A DNA stretch of 64,000 nt, from assembly GCA_039583875.1 (NCBI GenBank), contig CM077153.1:111410568-111474567 (forward strand), given 5' to 3'. Each line of letters opens with the position of its first letter. Positions within the stretch are counted from its first letter, which is position 1. A model generated the notes under the pieces. That model was not told the DNA's origin and did not search any database. It saw only the letters and a list, made by a program, of their open reading frames with translations. Source of the stretch: Platanthera guangdongensis (taxonomy: Eukaryota > Streptophyta > Magnoliopsida > Asparagales > Orchidaceae). Below are positions 11,701-24,176 of the stretch, piece by piece. The position numbers were made by a program, and so were the translations under genes.

Positions 11701-12464
11701 CTCGGAGTAAAAGAGGCCTCATCAAAGCCGTCCACCTCTAAAGGCAAGGAGGTGGCCGAAGTCTTCCGGGAGAATGAAGACATTGAGAAAGTGGGATACT
11801 ATGGCAACATCAAGATTGGAGAAAGTGTCGACGTTGGAGTCCTCTGTGATCTCTTTTGCATCCACGTAGGAGTGGGTACAGAATCAAGTAGGAAGTCTTC
11901 TTTGGCAAAGATCTCACGACATGAAGTAGCTATGAATTCCACAGCTCCACCAATGGAAATCGTTACTTTTGGTCCAGACGATCTCCCGAAGACGGCCAAC
12001 CCATTCAACGACACGGTCATGATCAGAGCAATCATTGAGAACTACACAGTTCCGAGAATTTTGGTTGACACCGAAATTTCGGTCAATCTTTTATTCAAAA
12101 GTGCTTATGAGGCCCTAAGTTCTGGAAAGACTTTGCTCTCCACTGAAGGGCCACTGTATGGCTTCAGGGCGAAAAGAAGGAAGTTGAAGGAAGCGTTACA
12201 CTCTCAGTAACGCTCGGGGGAGTGACAAAGCTTATCACATTTGTAATAGTTGATGCGGCCAGTATTTATTGCGCCATCTTTGGAAGACCTCTCCTTAATG
12301 AATATCGGGCAATAGTTTCCACTTATCATTTGGCAATCAAGTTCATAGTAGTAGGAAAGCATTACTGGGTTAGAAGCAACACAAGGGAGGCGCGAGAGTG
12401 CTATTTCAAAACAGTCAACATGATCGAGCAAATGCCTCCCCAGGCGACTCTATTCGCCGCTTAG
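11665..12464 (+). pseudogene. Tat-type aspartic protease
   Basis: Retropepsin-like protease that would process the polyprotein. The active-site triplet, normally DTG, reads DTE at 12067-12075, followed by the usual SVNLLF context, so catalysis is expected to be lost. A frameshift near 12195-12220 moves the C-terminal half to a second frame, where the Tat-type block VDAASIYCAIFGRPLLNEY is recognisable. The change from Gly to Glu fits a single G-to-A substitution. Confidence 0.8.
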
Positions 12465-12523
12465 AATAAAAGGAACCCTAAGGAGAGGCCGGAGATCAGG
12501 AAGAAATCCAGGAGGGGATTCAC

Positions 12524-14451
12524 TTGGAGCCTGCTCAAGCAACCCAAGGAATCTCAATTGCCGCGGATGAAGAGAAAAGACTTACAATCAACTCAGTGCT
12601 CCCTGAAGAAGAAAAAGAAGAGTTGATCGCTTGCTTATTGAAGAACCTGGATGTTTTCGCCTGGGCTGCAGAAGACATGCCAGGAGTGGATCTTGATGTA
12701 GCCTGCCATCACCTCAACATTGCTCCTGACTTCAAACCTGTTCAACAAAAGAAGCGGGAGGTGGCGATGAAGCTGGCCGAGCCAATCAATGAAGAGGTTG
12801 CAAAGCTTCTAAAGGCTAAGTTCGTTCATAAAATCTAATACTCGGATTGGGTATCAAACGTTGTAATGGTAAGGAAGCCGGGAGGAAAATGGAGAATGTG
12901 TGTTGACTTTACCAGGTTAAATAAAACATGGCCCAAAGATTGCTATCCGCTGCCTCGAATAGAAGATTTAATAGATTCTGCGGTTGGATATCCTTTTATG
13001 AGTTTTTTAGATGCATTTTTTGGTTATCACCAGATTAGGATGCACAAGCCCAACATCACCCATACGTCCTTTATCACAGATGATGGTTGTTACTGTTATC
13101 TAGTAATGCCCTTCGGATTAAAAAATGCAGGTGCTACCTATCAGCGCATGATGGAATTTGTGTTTAAAAAACAAAAAGGAAGGAATCTTGAAGTATATGT
13201 TGATGACCTCCGTATTAAAAGTAAAACCTTTGCTTTGCATTTACAAGAACTCACAAAAACATTCACTACTTTACGAAGGTATAACATGAGGTTGAATCCG
13301 TTGAAATGTATCTTTGGAGCAAATAAAGGAAAATTCCTCGGTCATCCCCTTACCCCCAAAGGGCTTGCCCCTAACCCAGATAAGGTTAAAGCAATCCTCA
13401 ACATGCCATCACCTCGCTCCCCTAAAGAAGTTCAACAATTATGGGGAAGGCTAGCAGGCCTTGGGAGATTTATTTCCAGAGTAGGGGATAAGAGTGCCTC
13501 GTTCATCAAAACTCTTCGTGAAGGGTCCAAATTTGAATGGAACAAAGAGTGCGAAGAAGCTTTTAAGCAACTAAAAAAGCAGCTCACCTCCAGTCCTTTA
13601 CTTCAAAGTCCTCGCACTGGAGAAATACTATTCATCTATCTAGGAGTAGGCTCGGAAGCAATAAGCTTAATCCTTGTTAGAGAGGAAGATAGAAGGCAAT
13701 ATCCGGTATATTATGTCAGTCACATATTAAAGAATGCTGAAACCAGGTATCCAATCCTTGAGAAGCTCGCACTAGCATTAGTAATGTCTGCCAGAAGGCT
13801 TCGACCATACTTCCAAGTGCACTCAATCAGGGTGATAACCGATCAGCCATTAGAAAGTATCCTTGAAAAACCAGAGCACTCTGGAAGACTATCCAAATGG
13901 GCAATTGAACTCAGTGAGTTTGACATTTCTTATCTACCTCGAACAGCTATCAAAGCGCAAGTATTAGCAGATTTTTTAATAGACACAACTGAGTCTAATG
14001 CTAAACGGGCCAATCAATCCCCGCTAGCATGGACAATCTACATCGATGGTGCTTCGGGCAAAAACTTTTCGGGAGCGGGAGTAGTCCTCATTAACCCCAA
14101 CGGGGTCAAATTAAAACAGGACATAAGTTTCTCTTTCCCAACCACCAATAACCAAGCAGAATATGAAGCACTTTTAGCGGGCCTGCGGTTTGCAAAAGAG
14201 GTGAGAATAGACTTTGCGCATGTTAAAACCGACTCGCTAGTAGTGGCATCCCAAGTATTGGGGAATTTTGAAACCAAAGAACCACTCTGAGAAAATACTT
14301 AATGCTGGTCAAAGCGGAGATTGGAAAGTTTAAGAGGTTCACTATTAAGTATGTTTCAAGAGTATACAATGCAGAGGCAGACGAGCTAGCAAAGTTCGGC
14401 CTCCCCTCGGGAGAGACAACTTCAGAGCTTTTTTACCCGCTGTTGAGCTAA
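12524..14451 (+). pseudogene. pol: Tat-type reverse transcriptase with dual RNase H
   Basis: RT begins with the linker LPEEEKEELI and has KWRMCVDFTRLN, MPFGLKNAGATY and the active site YVDD (13193-13207, intact). A retroviral-type RNase H follows (ITDQPLESIL region). A second RNase H of the archaeal type follows near 14030-14430, with YIDGAS, EYEALLAGL and VKTDSLVV carrying D, E and D. This double RNase H marks the Tat lineage. Lesions: an in-frame TAA at 12836-12838 splits RT, and a frameshift near 14290 breaks the second RNase H, whose C-terminus continues to about 14450. Otherwise one frame runs for 474 codons. Confidence 0.9.
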
Positions 14452-14583
14452 GGATACCTTAGAATGCGCTGCAAGACTTCAGAAAATGAAAAAGCTTGCC
14501 TTTTGAGGTACACTGTGGGTCTATTTATAGATTTTCGGAATCTGGTCAGCCAATAGTGTAATTCCGCTGTTCAAAAAGGCTAA

Positions 14584-15914
14584 ATGCAGACCTCTAAAGA
14601 CATCCAGGTAAATTTACCTCTGGAAGAAGGGGAATTGATGCAAATAGAACAACGACCCTCTTGGATGGACTCATTCAAATTATATCTCTCGACAGGAGAA
14701 TTGCCGCAGGATTTGAAAGATAAGATAAGATTCAGAATGAAAGCAACCAACTACAAGCTTATCTGCGGAATTCTCTATAGAAAGACTTTCCTCTCCCTAA
14801 TGGCGAGATGCGTATCTGAAGAAGAAGTTCATGTGATGCTCCGAGAAATTCACTCTGGAGAGTGTGGTAGCCATTTAGGGGCCAGAACTTTGGAAAGAAG
14901 AATATTGCGGCAAGGATACTTCTGGCCCACAATGAGAAAATATACTGAATCCTATGCAAAGAAGTGTGCCCAATGCCAAAAAATTGCTTCGCTTCAACTC
15001 CAATCATCGCAGCGACTTGTGTCAATCACCACGCCCTGGCCTTTCGCAGTTTGGGGAATGGACCTCCTCGGGCCATTTCCCATGGCGAGCGGACAGCGAC
15101 GCTTTATCTTGGTTATGATTGATTACTTCAGCAAATGGATTGAAGCCAAGGCACTAGCAAAGACAACAGCCCAGGTGATAAAAAAATTTTTGTGTGGGGA
15201 GATAATTTGCAGGCATGGGATTCCGATGATAATAATTACAGATAATGGGCCGCAGTTCAACAATGAAGAGATGAAGAATTTTTGCAAACAAGTCGGCATA
15301 GAGCTGCGGTTCTCGTCAGTTCATCATCCCAGAGGTAATGGTCAGGTAGAAGCTGAGAATAAACAGATACATAATTTGCTAAAAACGAAAGTGCAGAATC
15401 TGAGTGGCAACTGGGCAGAAGTGCTTCCTTCAGTTCTGTGGACCCTCAGAACAACCCCTTCCACAGCTACCGGAGAAACTCCTTTCAAGCTATCTCACTG
15501 TTAAGAGGCTCTCATCCCGATGGAATTTGAGGTTCCAACTCCTATGGTCTTACTGGCCAGGCAAAGTTGGGAAGACTGGCTTGAGATTAACGACAAGAAT
15601 ATGAGAAATAGCTTGGATCAAATTGAAGAAATGCGAGATGAAACCACCGTCAGGCAAGAGAAATCAAACGAAGAATGGCCAGATATTTTGACAAGAACAT
15701 CAGGATCAAGTATTTTTCAGTGGGAGATCTCGTCCTGAAAAAATTAGATGAGGCCGCAAGAACTGGTTCAGTGGGCAAGCTGAACCTGAACTGAAATGGA
15801 CCATTCATCATTAAGAAAGTCCTGAGGAATGGAGCATATCAACTACAAACCAATGACGGAGAAGATGTCCCCCATACTTGGAATGGCGATGATTTAAAGC
15901 GTTTTTATGCTTAA
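14584..15914 (+). pseudogene. pol: Tat-type integrase
   Basis: Integrase with an HHCC module (HSGECGSHLGARTL, then CAQCQK) and catalytic D-D-35-E at 15061, 15241 and 15349 in one open frame to 15504. Downstream the frame breaks: a TAA after KLSHC, then shifted segments to a stop near 15914 that still resemble the usual C-terminus (NGPFIIKKVL, KRFYA). There is no chromodomain, as expected for Tat. Between this and the second RNase H lies about 130 bp of noncoding-looking sequence with degraded frames. Confidence 0.88.
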
Positions 15915-17537
15915 GCAAACACTTATCATTTGTGTTCATTCAAATGATTATTGCAATAAGAATGTCTGGCTAATAATTTTTTCGTACAGGGCACAATCGC
16001 TTTCTCCTATCTACCATACAAAGTAAAAAATCACCACACCAGGAGACATCGCCAAGTCCATCTTGGACCCCAAGAATTGTTGTCATTAGCGTAACACCAC
16101 GATGATCACGTGTTGCGGGGAGATTTCGCACCGTGTAGTGGGAGCTTGCAGATTCTTACGCGGTGGGCTACTGGATTTTGGATCCCAGCTAGTACCTGAC
16201 TCCACCTCTGCATTTTTGGAGGGATAGGGTGGTTGACAGCTCTACTAAGCTTGCAAGGGATATCGTACACCTTGATGATCTCTTTGAGGAAAGCAATGTC
16301 ATCCGGCACCTGCCCATAGATCATCCAAGTTTGTACCCTCGAATACTCTCTGGTACCCTCAAGCGGTGCCTGCAGGAGACCCACAGCTTTGTTGATCTCA
16401 GAGGAAAGCAATGTTGCTCCGGCCGCACCTGCCCAAAAGATCAATTTAGGTTGTACTGCAGGTAAGAGGGCGGTAAACCTTTTCGTTGAGCTTACAACTT
16501 CTATGACCCCGTGAGGAAAGCAATGCTGCTCCTGCCGCACCTGCCCACTTGGTCACATAGGCCTGTATCTCATTCTTCACAGGAAGTTGACAAGGCGCGG
16601 ACTGCAAAATTTAAGTCCGCTCAGTCCGCCAATACCTTGGGTTGATTTTACATCCTCTGTGACCCAGCGAGGAAAGCAATGCCGCTTCGGCTTCACCTGC
16701 CTGCTTTGTCACCTAGTGCTGTTAGTCATTTCAATCTCTATTACGGACTGCGGTATGGTGTCCGCACAGTCCGCCAAGTTCGGATTGATCTTGAGGTTTT
16801 TTGTGACCCGACTATGAGAAAAGCAAAACTACATACATCTACCTGCTCTGATTGATCTTTCTTTACTCGCAAATATTTATTTACATGCGGACTGGAATTG
16901 GAATCCGTCAGAGTCCGCCAGTCATGTCCTTTTTGACAAGTTAGAAGGACTTGGCGAGCTACAAATAAAATATCGCGGCCTGGATTATTGTCGGCCTTAG
17001 TTATCGTCAAGTTATAGATCATTTCTATTAAAATGCGTGCAAAATGTGAAATTATAGCCGCACGGTCCGCAGGATTGGTCCCCGGTTTGTCTTTTCAGCT
17101 CGCAGTTTAACAGAAAATATGAGGCCGCAATGCTCATTATCATTAAGCTTAAAAGGTTTGTTGACAACGAGAATCGCGGACTATTATCGGAACTCGTCCG
17201 AGTCCGCATGATCTTGTACTTCGGCAACCAACTAAACTTTGGTCTCATTATTTTTGCGGTGAATAGTGGTCAAATTATTTAATAAATTTTCCTAATTAGC
17301 AAGTCAGAAACTTATGCATTATGCACGATATTTGCATTATGCGGACTACTACATGGAGATCGCATTTAACTACGTCAATACATTTCAATAACAGAAAACA
17401 GAGAACATTGCAGAAAACACACTGATACCGGAATATCCTTTTCTATTTAATCAAAAATAGTTACATCTTTCGTGTATTCAGCGGACTCCAAACATAAGTC
17501 CGCTCTCTTTACAAAAATGTTAAAAACAAAAAGTACA
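15915..17537. other. Spacer between integrase and the antisense genes, with GGAAAGCAATG repeats
   Basis: No gene seen. A motif GAGGAAAGCAATG...CACCTGCCCA recurs at about 16286, 16401, 16513 and 16669, with a decayed fifth copy near 16815, spaced 110-160 bp apart. The same motif occurs on the opposite strand at 42690-42723 in the pol-less Tat element, also between gag and the antisense genes, which supports common descent. Strings of GCGGACT/AGTCCGC recur through the spacer and the antisense genes. Confidence 0.7.
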
Positions 17538-19388
17538 TTATTCTGCTTCGGCAGTCTTCTGTTTCTTTTCTACAAGAGGGCTTGGGCTTTCAATATCAAC
17601 CTCTGGAGAATAGCCCTCCGAGCCACTTCCACTACTGCCATCTGAACCGGTGCTGGCCGCGGACTCGCTATGCGAGCTCTCGCCAGCAGAGGGAGATACA
17701 GAGGCATCGGACTCGGCAGACTGATCTTCATCTTGCTGGCTCGAACCAGTATCGTCGGCAATTGTCTTGGCTTCTTCGCCTTCTCCGTTTTCTTCTTCTT
17801 CTTCTTCTTCTCCTTCTTCTCCTTCCTCCTCGACAATGACGTCTTTTCCTTTGGCAGTCCCCTCCATTGCCGCGACCTGCTCTTGCAACTCGGGGAAGAG
17901 CTGTAGAAAAGGGACACCATCCACCCTTCCTTTGCGAAGCCGCCGCAGACAAATCGCTCGATAGCGATCTCAACGGTTTCCTTCACAAAGGGGAGCATAG
18001 CGGCCTGAAAGTTATCATTTTCCAAGTCGTACGCGACCTGCAAAAGGCAAAGGCACGAATGTCAGCTCGCCGCAGACTTCAAACAAAGCACCATAAAATA
18101 GCCAATTTTACCTCCAGCTCTTCTTTCTGCGCAGCAACTCTTTTTCCTAGCCACGTATTTCTTTCTTTTACCAACTTCACCTCTTTCTGAAGTTGGTCAT
18201 TCTGCCTAAATAGATCCCTTGTCAGTGAACAGACGAAGTGGCTAGTAACGGCGCTGTTCGCACTTTCCTGGGCGCCCAGCAGAGGGAGATCGGCAGCGGC
18301 AACCTTCTTCAAGTCGCTCAAGTTGTGCTTCCCATAAAGCGCAGAAATGGCGACATGAGTGTGGCGGGTGATCTTCAACTCTTCCATGATGGAAGCGCTG
18401 TCGACAGGCGGACATGCTTGTTCTTATTATGCTAGTGGATCATCGGTTCCCCCTCAGATCCTTCTGGCGGTTGCCAAAGCCCTGCATCGCAAAGCTTTCA
18501 GAAGAGGAGCAGTCCGCCGTAGGATCCCCCTCTTCTTTCCTTTTTCTTGCCATTCATGTTTTCTCTCCCTCTGTGTAGGGGTAAACCCGCTTGGCGTTTG
18601 TGGCAGGTTTGCGGGCACGACCAAGGTCGTTGCAAGAAAAAGAACATATTAGCATGCAGGTCGCGGCGGATACAAGAGTAAGTCCGCAGAAGCTTACTTT
18701 CTTCGCGATTGATGTCACCCAAGCCCGCCAGCAGAGGGATATAGTGCTCTATGTCCATCCTGGCTCCAGCAAGGAACTCAACAATGGCGAGCTCCGCCGC
18801 ATCCAACTGGACACTCTTGAAGGCAGAGTCTGCGCGCTCCTGTGTATAGGTTTGAACAAACCCGAGGTCGCCCTCGAAGATCAGAAACCTCGAGGTCCAG
18901 TTATGGATCTTGTTGGGCAGACCCACGACCTTCATTCCTCTGCAGTAAAAATAGATCACCCCTTTGTAAGGGCGGCCTCCAGACGGAGTTATTGAGCGAG
19001 CTGAGAAGATCTTGAGGAATATGTTAAGGGAAAAAGTAATCTTCTCAGACCGCAAGTAAGAAAGGAAGCTATAAATGGCAGCGCGGGTGTTGGGAGCGAG
19101 CTGGCCTGGCACCATCCCGTAGTGTTCGAATATCTCTACCATCTCCCATAGCTGTGGGAATCTGAATCTTCTATCGAAGTGGTCAATAGGCACAACGATC
19201 TGGGTCGCAGTCGAAAAGTTTAATCTTTCTTCATGCACAGGAAGGAGGACAAGTAGAGCGGAGTCCGCCATATGTCTCTCAACAAAGGCCTCAAGGTCAG
19301 CCTCCGTCAAAGTACATTTCCTGTGGTTGGCAGCGTGGAAAGCAACCGCAACATCAGTTCTGGCGGACACCATGTCTACAGGCCGCAT
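17538..19388 (-). pseudogene. Tat antisense gene 2 (putative gypsy-type transposon protein family), three exons
   Basis: Exon 1 (19388 to about 18698) encodes a protein resembling the plant 'putative gypsy type transposon' family (Pfam PF04195): IDHFDRRFRFPQL, GMVPGQLAPNTRAAIYSFLSY, then RFLIFEGDLG. It aligns along its length with 39938-40649. A donor GTAAGC follows at 18697, but the matching acceptor near 18631 reads AA instead of AG. Exon 2 holds a coiled-coil stretch (LFRQNDQLQKEVKLVKERN). An intron with GTAAAA donor and TTTGCAG acceptor (18111-18038) joins it in phase 0 to exon 3. Exon 3 ends in an acidic Ser/Glu-rich tail and a basic cluster. A TGA in exon 2 and a frameshift near 17925 break it. 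Function is unknown. Confidence 0.75.
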
Positions 19389-19434
19389 GATCCTCTCACA
19401 GTTGTTTTCCTACATAAAAGAGACAACAGGGCAA

Positions 19435-19442
19435 TATTTATA
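19435..19442 (-). promoter_or_regulatory. TATA box of antisense gene 2
   Basis: TATAAATA on the - strand, about 47 bp before the ATG at 19388. The homologous gene at 39938 has the same octamer about 38 bp before its ATG, so a promoter specific to this gene is likely. Confidence 0.65.
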
Positions 19443-19929
19443 GTAACGGAGGTTTGGCAGCTTTTTGGCCAGGCCGCACAGCTCGACTATCGAGTCCGCA
19501 AAGTTCGCACCACAGCTTCTCATGCAGCAAAAATAAAAACAAGGTGGACACAAAACTCGAGTCCGCTCTCTTTGCTATTTACAGTCTCCGGAATACCTGC
19601 CAAGTTGAAAGCACAAAATAAAGCAGACATAGTTTCAGTACGCCCAGCTCGCGATACTTCCCAATTGCAGGCATTCATAAGTTAAATTCTGAGAAGCAGA
19701 CAAAACATTAGTGCGCACTGTTCGTCACAGATCATAGCACAAGCATAAACTAGCGATATAATGTGCGGATATCTCATTTAGTCCGCATAAAGCACAGTAC
19801 AGTCCATCACAAGCCACATCATAGAGCATTTTTTAAAGCACAAATAATTATACATCAACAAATCAAATAGTTTGCAGTTTTTGCGGACTCAGCAGTCTTA
19901 ATTTTCATTTCGCGCTGACCTCTCCGTCC

Positions 19930-21792
19930 TGTCCCTGCACAAGTGCACCGCCTGCTCACTTATCTGAAGAACATCGCTATACAAGCGACAGATCTAATGA
20001 TGAATGGAGTTAATGGTACGATGCATATGAGCGGCCTCCCGGTCTACCCGACTAATGGGAATCATCGGCTCCATTGCCGGCCTCAGCTCCTCGTCCGCGG
20101 CATGTTGTCTACCCTCTACTGGTGCTGCCGCCTCCGGAGCGACGTGATCTGGCAATCGTGATCGCTGCTCAGCGACCTCGGCAGCCCGCTTCCCTTTCTC
20201 TTCCCGTGCCATCGCCAAGTGCTTTCATTTGTAGAAGCGGACATCATCAGCAAGCCTTTTCTTCTCTCTATCAGACCTCTCCAGCACCATTGAGATGCTG
20301 GCGATCTGGTCCATTAAGTCTTTCTCCAGCGCCTTTTCTTTTCTAACTCTCTGATGTTATCCAGGCTGGGCTGCTCGCCTCGTGCGGACTCATCATGCGA
20401 GCCCGCGTCAACTCTGGTATTCGGTGTAATCACAATCTCCCACTCTCAATAGAGCCCGGTGGTGACTTTCTACCTGCAACAAAGAAGGTCAATTTCACAT
20501 TCAAATACAGTCCGCAGCGGACTCAAAGTACCAAGATAAAAGATACTTTTGGAAAAAGCAGCAGCGAGCTGCTGGCTATCGAAGATAGGCCGCCTTGCTC
20601 GCTCCGGGTCAAAGGCGCTTAACCGTTTCTTCCATTTGCGATGGACTTTGATTCTCTTTTCAGCCGCAGATCTTGTGGAAACAACAATGTCATCGTTCGC
20701 GGTGACGATCTTGATTGGCCTCGACTTTCGCTGCGGCGACTTGTAAAGCCATTGATGCTTAAAGTATTTAGGCCCCGGTTGAAGGTTACCTGTCTGCAGC
20801 AGCTCTGCAGCAATCCGCAGATCTTCAGCTTCTTTGTCCGCAGCGGCCTTCTTCGAGGCCGCCTCAACCGTAAGCACATGGGCGGCAATCTGCTTCTTCT
20901 ATTCCACTATCTTCTCTTTCAGTTTTTCCTTCTCTTTTTCCTCAGCGGCGGATAAAGGAGGGAGCTCGTTGATCTTAACTCCCACAATTTATAATTCAGG
21001 ATGCAGCACATCCAGCAAAGATTTGTTGATGAGATCAAGTTGTTCGACATCTATAGAATCAAGTATCTCATCAGTAGACAAACTGACCGTGGAGAGGGAA
21101 TTGTCTCCCTGGACTTGGGCCTCCGGAGTAACTAAGTCGCTTTCAAGAACTTCTTTTTCATGCGGCCTGTGCTGTAAGTCCGCATCTCTAGTCCGCACGG
21201 AGATATTTTTCTCTTTCATCTCCCGCAGCTTCTTTTCAACACGCTCGGCCATAGTGGACTTGTCCCTCTTCCTCTTCTTTCCAGAAGGGGCCTTTTTCTC
21301 AGCAGAGTCTGCGGCAGCCTTCCCTAAATCTGGCTGGCTCTCGCGGACTGTCCCAAGGTTTGCAGCCACCAATGCCTTTGAAGGCACGCCTTCCCCAACT
21401 TCGTCTCCCGCAGACCGCCTATCTTCATCAAGGTTAACAATGGGCTTCTGTGCGTTGGGGGATGACACTTCGATTTCGTTGTTTGCGCAAACCGTGTCCG
21501 CCGAGTTCTCCATTTTCTGAGTGTGGGCAGCATCTGACAGGTTTAATGTCTTATCCGCACTTTTTGATGGCTGTTCAGTGTGAGGTGTGGTGGCTTCCTC
21601 CTTCCCACGCACAGGCACATCAGCATGGCGGGCTGCTTCCTCAGCAGGCTTCTTGCTATGAGAACTCTCTCCAGCAGAGTGGACAGGCTCCCCTCTTGTC
21701 ACTCTCTTTATCACTTTCTTAGTTTTCATTGGCGTTATTAGTTTTTTGTTTTTTGCAGTAAGGCTAGTGAAGAAAGGGCCGAGTCTCGCCAT
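19930..21792 (-). pseudogene. Tat antisense gene 1 (coiled-coil protein), decayed
   Basis: Homologous to the intact gene at 37402-39417. Shared blocks, in order: a Lys/Ser-rich N-terminus; LQHRPHEKEV (near 21150); a basic block ending DPERARRPI (near 20600); a Lys/Ala/Glu-rich stretch; and the C-terminal MIPISRVDREAAHMHR (near 20050). The first open part (ATG 21792 to 20989) runs 267 codons. After that, frameshifts and stops split the gene. A possible 74-nt intron with acceptor TTCTTTGTTGCAG lies near 20475-20550, matching an acceptor-like site in the intact copy. The TATA box seen in the other copies appears lost here (CTATCAAC). No known domain was recognised. Confidence 0.7.
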
Positions 21793-21870
21793 GCCGGACT
21801 GCAAAGTTGAGACCGGAAGAGATGAATACCGACCCGTGTCGTTGATAGATTTTCCAGAAACTTAAAAATA

Positions 21871-21881
21871 TGCGGGGATTA
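21871..21881 (+). other. Polypurine tract of the Tat element
   Basis: TGCGGGGATTA immediately before the LTR start TGTTAACCCC. The same tract, reverse-complemented, borders the LTR of the pol-less element at 37213. Confidence 0.75.
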
Positions 21882-22154
21882 TGTTAACCCCAAATTCCGC
21901 AACACGTCCAAGGTCCCGGGCACAGTAGCGGCGAACTCGGTTTAGCAGTCCGCCCAGATCGGCAAAGCGTCGACATTCAACAAGTCCCAAGGTTAATCGA
22001 CTTCTGCAGCAGACTCGGTGCTCAGTCCGCCCAGCTCGGCATGCCCCAGGTGATCGTCTCCCAGGATAGCTCTCTAGGCGGACTCAAAGATAAGTCCTCC
22101 CAGGCCCCATCCTCCAGCAGGATCACGCCTAGCAGCAGCAGATGGAAGCTCCAG
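21882..22154 (+). repeat. 3' LTR of the Tat element, first part
   Basis: Begins TGTTAACCCCAAATTCCGC, resembling the LTR of the pol-less Tat element (TGATAAGCCCGGAATCCGC on its own strand). It is interrupted after TCCAG (22150-22154) by the Tekay composite and resumes after the second TCCAG at 58139. Confidence 0.85.
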
Positions 22155-24123
22155 TGTAACACCCCCATCTGTCGCATGACATATAACAGAAGGTCCAGCT
22201 GGAACCCGACGCCATATACCACAGACAGTCGGAAGGATTACCAAATGAATACTCAAATTATCCAATTAAGACTACTCGTCCTACACAGAGCATTTTAGCG
22301 GAAGTTTTTAAAAGTTGAAACAATCCAAAACTTGAATCCAATAAATATGAATGTCCACAACTACAAAACAGGAATGACACCCAAGAACACTGAGAAGGTA
22401 CATGGCCTTACAATAATTCACTAAATAAATACTGTTTTCCATACATCGGCTCGCAGGCCGGCCACACATGACAAAAGTAAAGTGCAACTATTCTTTACGG
22501 CCTTCTAGGGCCAGCACACCAATATGGGCTCCGGCCCGCTATTTGGTACTTGGCTCCGCAGCACCTGCAAGCACAATTCCACCGCATGGTGGCAAACAAA
22601 GCAACGGTCCGCTAAAAGCCGACCAAATTATAACGACCCTGCCCCTTACTCGGGATGGCGGTGCTCTTTCCCTGCATAACATTAGCCCAATAAAATAATA
22701 AAGCGCGACTATACTACGCCACAGGTGTAGGCTCGCATGGCCAAACACCCCGTGCACTCAGGGCACATTAACGGTGAGTCCTGACATATCAGTGTCTCCA
22801 CCACCATCCCAAAGATGGCAACCAAGTGAGCATTTACTCTTTCTGACCACCGTCTAAGGCTCCCGACTATGCCAACGGCCAGTCCCCGTCTTCGGGTCTC
22901 TCGCACCGAACCACATAGCCTAGGTCTGATTCCACTTGCCCGTTGCTCACGCCGCCTAGTCAATTTAAGTACTACGCGCGGGCCAAGCTTCTCTCGGATC
23001 CCAAAATTTTCCAAACAATCTCATAACCCAGTTATGATCAAGGCTGGTTCTCAGACCGCCAAGTTAGCAGAACACGTTTCCGCTCAGTTTTCCGGGTGCG
23101 CCTTGAAGCTAACCTCCAAGGAACCCTGCTGCAATCTACCGCGTAGAAACCCGAAAAACTCAAAGCACAGAGTCTTCTCCGGCAAAACATAACAAATGCA
23201 ACATCACTGATCCAGACAATACACGTCCGGGTAGGCTTCACACACAATGCTTATGCCCGTACTTACGATTCCAGACTCTATATGCAACACAAGGGGGACT
23301 ATTCACATCAACCCCAAGGAACACCAGACACTCACCGCACACTCTCGGGAGCGGGGTTCCCTATGCAGAAAGAAAGAGCTTCACATGCTCAAGTTGAGAA
23401 TCGTTACCCTTATAGTCCGTTTTGGCGACATGAAAAAACTACGCGGACAGAACACTTCGCAACGACCTTTCCTCCACGGATCCGCCCTCAGATTTCGAAA
23501 CGATGCTCCGATGCTCCGTCGGTGGCCGGAAACCTCCTTCTTCTTCCTCTTCTCTCTAACACCTTGGAAAGAGAAAGGCTTGGAGAGAAATGAGAGATTA
23601 ACTCCCCTATTCCAGGCATTAACAGAGCAGGAAATCATCTGGGCCGTTGGATCTTAATTAAAGAAAATGAACGGCTCAGATCTGCACAAAATTTCCCAAA
23701 ACTGGGCCGAACACGGCTTGGCACACGGCCGTGTCCCAGGCCGTGTGCCTCGCTCCAGGCACGATCGTCGAACTCAGAACCGACACACGGGCTCAGACAT
23801 GACCGTGTCCAACCTTACACGCCCGTGTCGGGTCCGTCGACATGCCCGTGTCCAGGGGCGTGTCATGCATAACCGCCACGCCAACCGCCACGACCCAACT
23901 ACACACGGGTACTGACACGGGTAGGCACACGCCCGTGTCACATGACACGCCCGTGTCATCTAGCCGTGTTCCTGGTCGTGTCCTTCTCGGGATGAAAACG
24001 ACCAAAAAAACACCAACCATACACGGCCTTGGACACGCCCGTGTCCTAGGCCGTGTACCCCTATACAGGCACCAAAAACCCCTTTTTCGCGACCGACTCA
24101 AATACAATTTTCGGGGCGTTACA
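22155..24123 (-). repeat. Tekay LTR 1 (3' LTR of copy A)
   Basis: On its own strand it runs TGTAACGCCCCG...GGGGGTGTTACA, so the ends are inverted TGTAAC/GTTACA. An array of GACACGGGCGTGTC palindromes lies near its 5' end. By eye over the first 300 bp it differs from LTR 2 and LTR 3 by about 4%. The adjacent polypurine tract is mutated (AGTGTTGGAGAT instead of AGTGGGGGAGAT beside LTR 2). Confidence 0.92.
23710..24057. repeat. Array of CACACGGGCGTGT palindromes in Tekay LTR 1
   Basis: About 20 copies of near-palindromic GACACGGGCGTGTC / ACACGGCCGTGT within 350 bp. Equivalent arrays lie at 30193-30540, 57720-58067 and, in the separate element at the right edge, 63608-63990. Confidence 0.9.
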
Positions 24124-24176
24124 AATCTCCAACACTTAAGGAATTTCGTCCCAAAATTAAGTAAAGGTACACAAAT

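Larger units (their letters stand above)
10286..22154 (+). mobile_element. Tat-lineage Ty3/gypsy element with antisense genes (left part; resumes at 58139)
   Basis: Order on +: gag, protease, RT, RNase H, second RNase H, integrase, repeat-bearing spacer, then two genes on the opposite strand, polypurine tract and 3' LTR. Dual RNase H and antisense ORFs between integrase and 3' LTR are known traits of the Tat lineage (Ogre/Retand/Grande group). The 5' LTR was not found; the left side abuts a truncated copia LTR. The 3' LTR is split by the Tekay insertion and ends at 58434. The coding parts hold many stops and frameshifts, so the element is dead. Confidence 0.85.

Noticed and set aside
17728..17973. 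Arg-rich frame opposite and beside the acidic tail of antisense gene 2
   Set aside because: Produced by the TTC/GAA microsatellite read in other frames.
7579..22154. The LTR at 7579 as the 5' LTR of the Tat element at 10286-22154
   Set aside because: Its sequence does not match the 3' LTR at 21882 beyond the first bases, and an antisense-gene relict with a polypurine tract lies on its left, so it is better seen as a 3' LTR of another element.
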